From assembly GCA_014526335.1 (NCBI GenBank), contig JACTAT010000040.1, positions 8,205,653 to 8,269,652 of the forward strand: a DNA stretch of 64,000 nucleotides, in the 5' to 3' direction. Position 1 is the first letter of the stretch. Each line of letters starts with the position of its first letter. Source of the stretch: Chrysaora quinquecirrha (taxonomy: Eukaryota > Cnidaria > Scyphozoa > Semaeostomeae > Pelagiidae). The position numbers and the translations under genes were made by a program. The notes beneath the pieces were generated by a model. It was not told the origin of the DNA. It searched no databases and was given only the letters and a program-made list of their open reading frames with translations. Positions 56,479-64,000 of this stretch are shown here, piece by piece.

Positions 56479-57357
56479 CGGCAAATAATGTAATAAAAGT
56501 AATCTGCACTTTCTATTACTTTTGGTGAATTTTGAGCTGGACTCTAATCAGAACAAATTTTGCACGTTTTTCATTATTACGAATTTTTCAAAAAGCAAAA
56601 CGAAAATCACCTTCATTTTGTTCATTTTGTAATTTGCTTCTAAGTAAAGTTTGAAGTGAAGATTTGGTGAAAAATATTTATAATGTGTTCAAACTTGAGA
56701 TGCATACAACATTCATGCCTTGATTAATACTGCAAACGGGTTGTGCTTGAAATGAAACGGGCATAAAATGAATGAATGTAGTATATATGCTAATTATTTG
56801 CAGCAAGAATGTTATGTGAGAAAGCTAAGTGAATCCAATCATATAAGGTCATGTTGTTAAGCGGTTTTAAATATTAACGAGTTTCTTACAGTTTGAACTG
56901 AAGCAATGAATTGATGGCCTGTTGATATTTTCATGCTTACATTTCTCTTATTCATTTATTTTTTATTAATGATTGCCTTTTACCAACGTTACCATACAGC
57001 AAAGAAAATAAACACCAAACACAACTTGAATAGCATTTCTAACTGGAAGACGCTGAAGATTACACACAGGTAAATAAATTTCTTATTTTTTTGGTAATCC
57101 TATTTCCATGGAATTTATTTGTCTGAATATTTAATATAAAGTATCGATTCTTTTTTTTTCAAATTTGACTTCTTACAGCCTTAATAGTTAACATAATTAA
57201 TGATTGCTTACAAACGTAGGTTCTATTTTCTCGACAACTTTATAACGACAGATGTTTATTGATTTCATCACAAATAATAACATAGTTGCTGTTTTGTTTT
57301 TAAATTTGTTATCTTATTGACAAATATAAAATTATTAATACATGCAATATTTGTAGA

Positions 57358-57870
57358 ATGAAAGAAGACTACTTGAAATTGCCAGCAATTGATGAGCCAG
57401 AGCCGGATTTAACTATTCGATCTAAATACAAAATGAAAACAACTTCATATCAGCTGAACAAGAAATGTAACAATGAAAACCTTGAAGTTTGCCTTAATGT
57501 AAATAAAGCAGCTCAACTACCTGCCGTAGAAAGACCTGAACATAGCATTTACTCGCAATTTATGTTCTACAGAAGACAATGGCATCCGGAAAATAAGAAT
57601 AAATTGGAAAAAAATCAAACGAAAGGGAAGAAGATGCAAATGAAAAAGGACATTTTGGAAACCAATTTTCTGCCTTCTATTAAGCCCACGAATTTAACGA
57701 TCAACCCAAAGAAGATAATAAATAAGAAATCACCGAGAGATACAAATAATAATACTTTTAATGAATATCAAGAAGACATAAAAACAAAACAACCGAAGCT
57801 AAGAAATGAAAAACTAGATTTAAATGAAAAAGATGCTAAAAAGATATTATCTATTTATGTACCTTATTAG
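57358..57870 (+). CDS. Lysine-rich orphan protein, 170 residues
   Basis: An open frame from an ATG placed two bases after a TTTGTAG splice acceptor. A plausible 5'-UTR exon ends at 57069 with CACACAG|GTAAAT. The product is basic and soluble, without signal peptide or membrane span. It opens with MKEDYLKLPAIDEPEPDL and has a short aromatic-basic patch, SIYSQFMFYRRQWHPENK, near residues 63-80. A lysine/asparagine-rich second half follows, ending in ILSIYVPY. I do not recognise a family. It lies 1 kb downstream of the cadherin gene on the same strand. The proline/tyrosine-rich start recalls small ciliary or cytoskeletal proteins, but this is only an impression. It could also be a spurious frame. 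Confidence 0.5.
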   Translation: MKEDYLKLPAIDEPEPDLTIRSKYKMKTTSYQLNKKCNNENLEVCLNVNKAAQLPAVERPEHSIYSQFMFYRRQWHPENKNKLEKNQTKGKKMQMKKDILETNFLPSIKPTNLTINPKKIINKKSPRDTNNNTFNEYQEDIKTKQPKLRNEKLDLNEKDAKKILSIYVPY

Positions 57871-58127
57871 CTAAACAAGGAAGAAACTTTTTTATGTTTA
57901 CTGGTATAAAAATTATTTCAACCCACTGTAATATGTTGTGCATGCTTATGAATTATATGTATGAATAGAAAGAATATCATTACTTTGTTCTGCATCATCT
58001 CTTTAAAAGTAAGGACGTTTGAAAGTTTCTAGGACAAACGTTTATACACCTGAAACTGGTCTTTCCTTAATGAAAGAAGCATTCATAATCATGAAGAAAC
58101 CTTTTGCAGATTTTTTAGCTTTTTGCA

Positions 58128-58616
58128 GTGCTAATAATAGACCTTTCAAAGTGGCCTGGGTCGGTGCAACATTTTTCTGGAAAATGGTTGACATGTTCAG
58201 TAAGGGTGTCCTCTCCACGTTCAGTAACCAGAATTTTAGTCGTTTCAGGAGAGACATTGCAGCATTTTTTGCTTCAAATTCATGTTTAGTGGGAAGTAAA
58301 GTGAAAGAAAGGATTCAGATACCAGTTTATCTGCTCTAGTAGGCATTTTATTAAGAATTTCTTTTCTGAGAGTTAATTTCATCTTGCTTCCTGAGATTCT
58401 ACAGATATTTATAACAATTAATGTCACAGATCCCTTTCCTCTCTTAGTCTTCCATTATTCATGAATTAGAAGTAAAATCTGTTGCACTACCTCTCGTAAG
58501 GCGGCTGCAATCAAGGTCGTTGCTGTTTCACGTCAGGAGTTCCTTACTCAATATATGTACCATTTTCCAGAAAAATGTCGTGTCGGCCCAGACCTCTTTG
58601 GAAAGGTCTATTATTA
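58128..58616. repeat. Imperfect inverted repeat, arms about 60-90 bp
   Basis: The plus-strand block near 58545-58616 (ATTTTCCAGAAAAATGTCGT ... GGAAAGGTCTATTATTA) is repeated in reverse complement at about 58128-58195 (CCATTTTCCAGAAAAATGTT ... GAAAGGTCTATTATTA on the minus strand). It is probably a decayed foldback or DNA transposon just left of the second 3-kb module. Confidence 0.6.
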
Positions 58617-58689
58617 TTTCTTATAGAAAACGCCGTGGCCAAATATTTGCTTTTCACAATTTCAGTAATTTTTTGCCCCCCTAGCTGAA

Positions 58690-61600
58690 ACAAAGCTCTA
58701 CGCCTATGTAGGTACCTCAATCTCTGCTCACAACACGGCTCACAACCAGACCATTGAGCTGTGTACACAATGCATCTTGCGCGAATGTTAAAGATTAAGA
58801 ATCAAGATTAATTGATACTTGTCATGCAGAAGGCATACAGACGTTACCTGTAACCCCCGAAACAGAAACATGATATTCACTGGTGGAGGCGTGCTTTGAA
58901 TGAAATGAAACCTTGCATTTTGAAAAAGACGCATTTATTATTGCTGAAGTTGCTGAGTGAATCGTTGTGTCGAATGTAGAATTGGTTGTCAATGTCGAAT
59001 TCGTGGATATCATCATTAAGTTGTGACAAATTTAATAGAGCAAAGAGTGCCAAATAACAGCAAAGTGTCCTTGTAAACACCACACTGCGGAAATGACAAA
59101 ACCGGAAGAGCACCCAAGTCCTCTCGTAGCTTGGCTTTATCGAAAACTGGCCTCCCGTGTTTATTATAACTAAGTTGTGTTCTTTTAATTTGCTCAGATG
59201 CCACTAAAACCAAGATATTTGGATGTATAAATTGAATATGGAGAGCGTCAGGGCGATTTAAGAGGTTAGTGAGCATTTTTCATTCCACGTGTTTCATCCA
59301 CTGATCAGTGGTTTCATCATAGACTTAACCACATTTCATTATGGCTGCCCGGAACAGAAAACGCTTCATTTTATCTGCGTTTATCTCCACTTCTGCGAAA
59401 AGCCCACCGAAGTATTATAAGAAATTTGCAATTACAGCATTATTTCTCAGCAATTTCGTAAGAAATAAATAGTTCAGCAAACTTTTTGAATACGATTCTG
59501 TTCGGAGCATGCGCCCGAAGGGTCGAACCATCATTGCTGAAATTCAGCGCTTGAATCCTATGAGTAATCTGAGTCGATATCTATATGTTGGCCCCAACAT
59601 GTGGGCCTCATGCGATGCTGCGTGAGTGTCCACGTTGGGGCAGGCTGGGCTTGGTGGGCTTGCTCCTTTTTTATGGTTAGTAGTTGGTGTTGTTTTTTGT
59701 TAATTTGTTGTTGTTTTGTTTTTTATTTGTGATGTAGAAAAATGTTTCGTGATTTCGTTTCAGGTAGAAAACTGCAGTTGTAAGCATAAAAAAATCATCA
59801 TTTGTTGCATCCTGTGTTTTCTGGTGACTTCCGTCATTTGGTAGTAGCTACAAAATTGATATAGATACAGTACTATACCTAAAAGTGAGAGAACATCTAA
59901 AGCTATCATGGTGCCTTATGATGAAGTGGCGTAGACAGACAGCCAATATTGGAGGAGAAAAAGGCAGTGGTCAATCAAACATAGGGGATGGTTTTTAAGA
60001 GGAAATAACAGAGTTGAGAAAATAAAGAGTTGTGCTCTTTCTAGCATCTGAAGTTTAGGAACCTCCAGCTTTTCTTCAGCCCGCATTAAAAAACGTTCAG
60101 ATGGAAAGCAATAACGTCGATTAAAGATTTGGCGCCAAATACGCCCTGAGGCACCCTTTTCACGACAAGAGATCTGGTTTTACAGAAATCTCTTTGAAAT
60201 TCGTTTTTTACTTTGGCTATTGGGGTCTGGAAACGAAATTTCTGCTATTGGCACTATATATTGTCCTTTTAAACTTTGCGCCTTTTCCCGGTATAAGAAG
60301 GTCTGCGCTCTATTTTAAAAAGCGGTGTTATTGTCCGTTGGTTTGCTTCTCTTGTATAGTCCAGAGCAAGAATTGTATGAATTATGTTAATTTCTGAACG
60401 CAATTTTTTCGAATAGCGTCAAAAGTTGCACTGAACGAAATGCTGGCGCCACAAATTTTAGAAATTGAGCGCAAAAAACTTCCAAGCACCCTCGCAGGTC
60501 CGGTTAATTTCACACCTTTCGATCCGACCATTGCAAGAAATAGGAAAGAAACCACATTTCTCATTACCGGATGATGGGACACGGGTCTCTCCCGAAAGGT
60601 TGCCCTACTAAGCATCAAAGGCTTGTCATGATAAGTGGTGACTATCATGTCTAATACGATGTTCATTTCTATTTGCAGGGGAAAACATCATCGCCTCAAA
60701 GAAGCGCTTTGAATAGAAATTTTAAATTAAGCAATATTATTTCTTCCCTCAAAATAAATTTCCATTTCTAGTCTCATTATTCTGACATATCTGCAAATTT
60801 GCGATACATGAATTGAGAATAGAGTCGCAAAAAATTAATCAGACAACAAAATCAAATTCTTTATATGAAATAGTTACAAGTAAAAACGTAATATTTCGAA
60901 AATATATATTATAAGTGGCGTAGGAGCCAGGGGGCAGGGGGCACGTGCCCCCACCCACTTTTCTGCCAAAATCTTAATGTTAAACTAAAGTATACTTTGA
61001 ATTTTGTACTTTACAAAATGCAATGAAAGACCTACTCTCTATTTCAGATGCCCCTTCTTTCGAAAAATATTTCATTGATTGTTTGAAATTAAATGGCTTC
61101 GGCTCATTGACACTTTCCAAAGAGAAAATAAATTGAAAATATTTTGTTAATTATGTGTTCTAATGCTCACAGAAATTTATGAATGGAGTAGATTGGGTTT
61201 TATCTCTGTACCTAGCAGCAAGCAGGAGACCAATATAAGTTGATTTGGAGGGAGAGTAATTCTTGGCCGTTATCATGTACTGTATGTAGTTCAGGTCAGA
61301 AAGAAGGTGCGTTGTGATTAGGTATTTAACTTGGTATTACCAAGCTGTATTACATTGCCAGTAATCTTTTCGTCGTGTATCTTAATGTGCTATTTGTTTG
61401 CTGAAATCAAGGGTTTATGTGGCTTTTTCGAAGGCAGAATATTTTTGGAACAAGCCAAAAAAGAGGTAAGACCAATTGAGGAAATTCGAAAACCTTTGCA
61501 AGCGTTAGAGATGATGAGAAGTATATACACTCATTTTTTACAAGGAAACTAATAAATTTTATAAGATACTACTATAGAAACCTACGCAAACTGCATTTCG

Positions 61601-61736
61601 GTAAATTCTGAAAGTGGTGCATACAGTAGCATACCGGACGTGAAGGCTAGATAGATTTTGCAATTTGCTTGTTATTTGTGCATTTGGTGTTATCGTAAGA
61701 ACATATGACATTAGATTTTAAATAGAAATAATAATA
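58690..61736. repeat. 3-kb module, copy 2, joined to the 195-bp satellite
   Basis: Nearly identical to 12565-15481 from 58834 on, and shares further diverged blocks upstream (58707-58775 with 11598-11660; 58786-58830 with 12004-12050). Relative to copy 1 it lacks about 520 bp between two TGTCATGCAGAAGG copies. It contains the same palindromes and the same non-coding open frames, and leads into the satellite through the same diverged first monomer. Confidence 0.88.
60937..60952. repeat. Perfect 16-bp palindrome with E-box core, copy 2
   Basis: GGGGGCACGTGCCCCC in the second 3-kb module, identical to 14674-14689. Confidence 0.8.
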
Positions 61737-64000
61737 GACAGGACCTCATATAGAGTCGAAATAGGAAGAACATTTTCCCCAAAAAATCGTCAAAATAGTA
61801 AGTCTATAGCCCAGGAAAATGGCCAAAAATAAGCGAAAATCAGGGGTTTTGAAAACAGGCTTTTTTATGCATAAATAAATGCGCAAACCCGCAAAAAAGC
61901 TCCTAAATAGCGCATAGGGTTATATAAAGTATTTTCTGATCAAATAAATTCAAATTAGGAAGAAAAATTTCTCAGGAAAATGGCCCAAAAATCACGAAAA
62001 TAGTAAGTCTATAGCCCAGGAAAATGGCCGAAAAAAATAAGCGAAAATCAAAAATAAGGGTTTTAAAAACGGGCTTTTTTATGCATAAATAAATGCGCAA
62101 ACCCGCCAAAAAGCTCCTAAATAGCGCCTAGGGTTATATAAAGTATTTTCTGATCAAATAAATTCAAATTAGGAAGAAAAATTTCTCCCCAAAAAATCAC
62201 GAAAATAGTAAGTCTATAGCCCAGGAAAATGGCCAAAAATAAGCGAAAATCAAGGGTTTTGAAAACGGGCTTTTTTATGCATAAATAAATGCGCAAACCC
62301 GCCAAAAAGCTCCTAAATAGCGCCTAGGGTTATATAAAGTATTTTCTGATCAAATAAATTCAAATTAGGAAGAAAAATTTCTCCCCAAAAATCACGAAAA
62401 TAGTAAGTCTATAGCCCAGGAAAATGGCCAAAAATAAGCGAAAATCAAGGGTTTTAAAACGGGCTTTTTTATGCATAAATAAATGCGCAAACCCGCCAAA
62501 AAGCTCCTAAATAGCGCCTAGGGTTATATAAAGTATTTTCTGATCAAATAAATTCAAATTAGGAAGAAAAATTTCTCCCCAAAAAATCACGAAAATAGTA
62601 AGTCTATAGCCCAGGAAAATGGCCAAAAATAAGCGAAAATCAGGGTTTTTAAAACGGGCTTTTTTATGCATAAATAAATGCGCAAACCCGCCAAAAAGCT
62701 CCTAAATAGCGCCTAGGGTTATATAAAGTATTTTCTGATCAAATAAATTCAAATTAGGAAGAAAAATTTCTCCCCAAAAATCACGAAAATAGTAAGTCTA
62801 TAGCCCAGGAAAATGGCCAAAAATAAGCGAAAATCAGGGGTTTTGAAAACGGGCTTTTTTATGCATAAATAAATGCGCAAACCCGCCAAAAAGCTCCTAA
62901 ATAGCGCCTAGGGTTATATAAAGTATTTTCTGATCAAATAAATTCAAATTAGGAAGAAAAATTTCTCCCCAAAAATCACGAAAATAGTAAGTCTATAGCC
63001 CAGGAAAATGGCCAAAAATAAGCGAAAATCAAGGGTTTTGAAAACGGGCTTTTTTATGCATAAATAAATGCGCAAACCCGCCAAAAAGCTCCTAAATAGC
63101 GCCTAGGGTTATATAAAGTATTTTCTGATCAAATAAATTCAAATTAGGAAGAAAAATTTCTCCCCAAAAATCACGAAAATAGTAAGTCTATAGCCCAGGA
63201 AAATGGCCAAAAATAAGCGAAAATCAAGGGTTTTGAAAACGGGCTTTTTTATGCATAAATAAATGCGCAAACCCGCCAAAAAGCTCCTAAATAGCGCCTA
63301 GGGTTATATAAAGTATTTTCTGATCAAATAAATTCAAATTAGGAAGAAAAATTTCTCCCCAAAAATCACGAAAATAGTAAGTCTATAGCCCAGGAAAATG
63401 GCCAAAAATAAGCGAAAATCAAGGGTTTTAAAACGGGCTTTTTTATGCATAAATAAATGCGCAAACCCGCCAAAAAGCTCCTAAATAGCGCCTAGGGTTA
63501 TATAAAGTATTTTCTGATCAAATAAATTCAAATTAGGAAGAAAAATTTCTCCCCAAAAATCACGAAAATAGTAAGTCTATAGCCCAGGAAAATGGCCAAA
63601 AATAAGCGAAAATCAAGGGTTTTAAAACGGGCTTTTTATGCATAAATAAATGCGCAAACCCGCCAAAAAGCTCCTAAATAGCGCCTAGGGTTATATAAAG
63701 TATTTTCTGATCAAATAAATTCAAATTAGGAAGAAAAATTTCTCCCCAAAAAATCACGAAAATAGTAAGTCTATAGCCCAGGAAAATGGCCAAAAATAAG
63801 CGAAAATCAAGGGTTTTAAAACGGGCTTTTTATGCATAAATAAATGCGCAAACCCGCCAAAAAGCTCCTAAATAGCGCCTAGGGTTATATAAAGTATTTT
63901 CTGATCAAATAAATTCAAATTAGGAAGAAAAATTTCTCCCCAAAAATCACGAAAATAGTAAGTCTATAGCCCAGGAAAATGGCCAAAAATAAGCGAAAAT
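61737..64000 (+). repeat. Satellite array 2, 195-bp unit, at least 11 copies
   Basis: Same monomer and same phase as array 1, starting with the same diverged unit (ACATTTTCCCCAAAAAATCG ... GAAAACAGGC). The second monomer (about 61920-62090) is scrambled: an extra CAGGAAAATGGCC piece and an extra AAAAATAAG are inserted. Early monomers here more often have GGGTTTTGAAAACGGGC, a variant rare in array 1. The array continues past the right edge. Confidence 0.95.

Noticed and set aside
58019..58339. 106-codon open frame at 58019
   Set aside because: It overlaps an imperfect inverted repeat and an equally open antisense frame; no family resemblance.

Overview
The window is nuclear DNA from an animal. 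It shows spliceosomal genes with many short exons, a chromatin remodeller of the ALC1/CHD1L type, a CDH23-like cadherin, LINE and Penelope-like retroelements, tRNA-derived SINEs and long satellite arrays. It is AT-rich. Nothing here fixes the species; a marine invertebrate, possibly a cnidarian, is a weak inference from the mix of repeats. All gene models were built by hand from splice sites, reading phase and family resemblance.

Layout. Positions 1-8390 (minus strand) hold 27 exons of a CHD1L/ALC1 homologue, whose 3' end (macro domain) lies beyond the left edge. A short divergent promoter (8391-8521) separates it from an apparently intronless NOL10 (yeast Enp2-like) gene at 8522-10423. From 10424 to about 15480 there is no gene, but there are a degenerate minisatellite, a cluster of hairpins and a module of about 3 kb. 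That module leads directly into a homogeneous tandem array of a roughly 195-bp satellite (15482-25668), which ends in a 500-N assembly gap. Right of the gap are a LINE relic and the C-terminal half of an SLC22-type transporter (exons 26604-31114); its first six membrane segments are not in the sequence.

From 32773 to 56335 (plus strand) lies a complete 39-exon cadherin gene of 1789 codons. It encodes a signal peptide, about 13 cadherin repeats, a membrane-adjacent domain, one membrane span and a cytoplasmic tail ending in a PDZ-binding motif. Its introns carry a Penelope-like element folded into a 1.7-kb inverted repeat with hammerhead-ribozyme-like ends, two MITE families and SINE relics. 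A lysine-rich orphan gene follows at 57358-57870.

At 58690-61736 the 3-kb module recurs almost unchanged in the same orientation. It again opens into the 195-bp satellite, which runs off the right edge. The module and the array head therefore form one repeated unit, present twice about 46 kb apart. This module-plus-satellite unit and the ribozyme-bearing retroelement family are the least ordinary items in the window.
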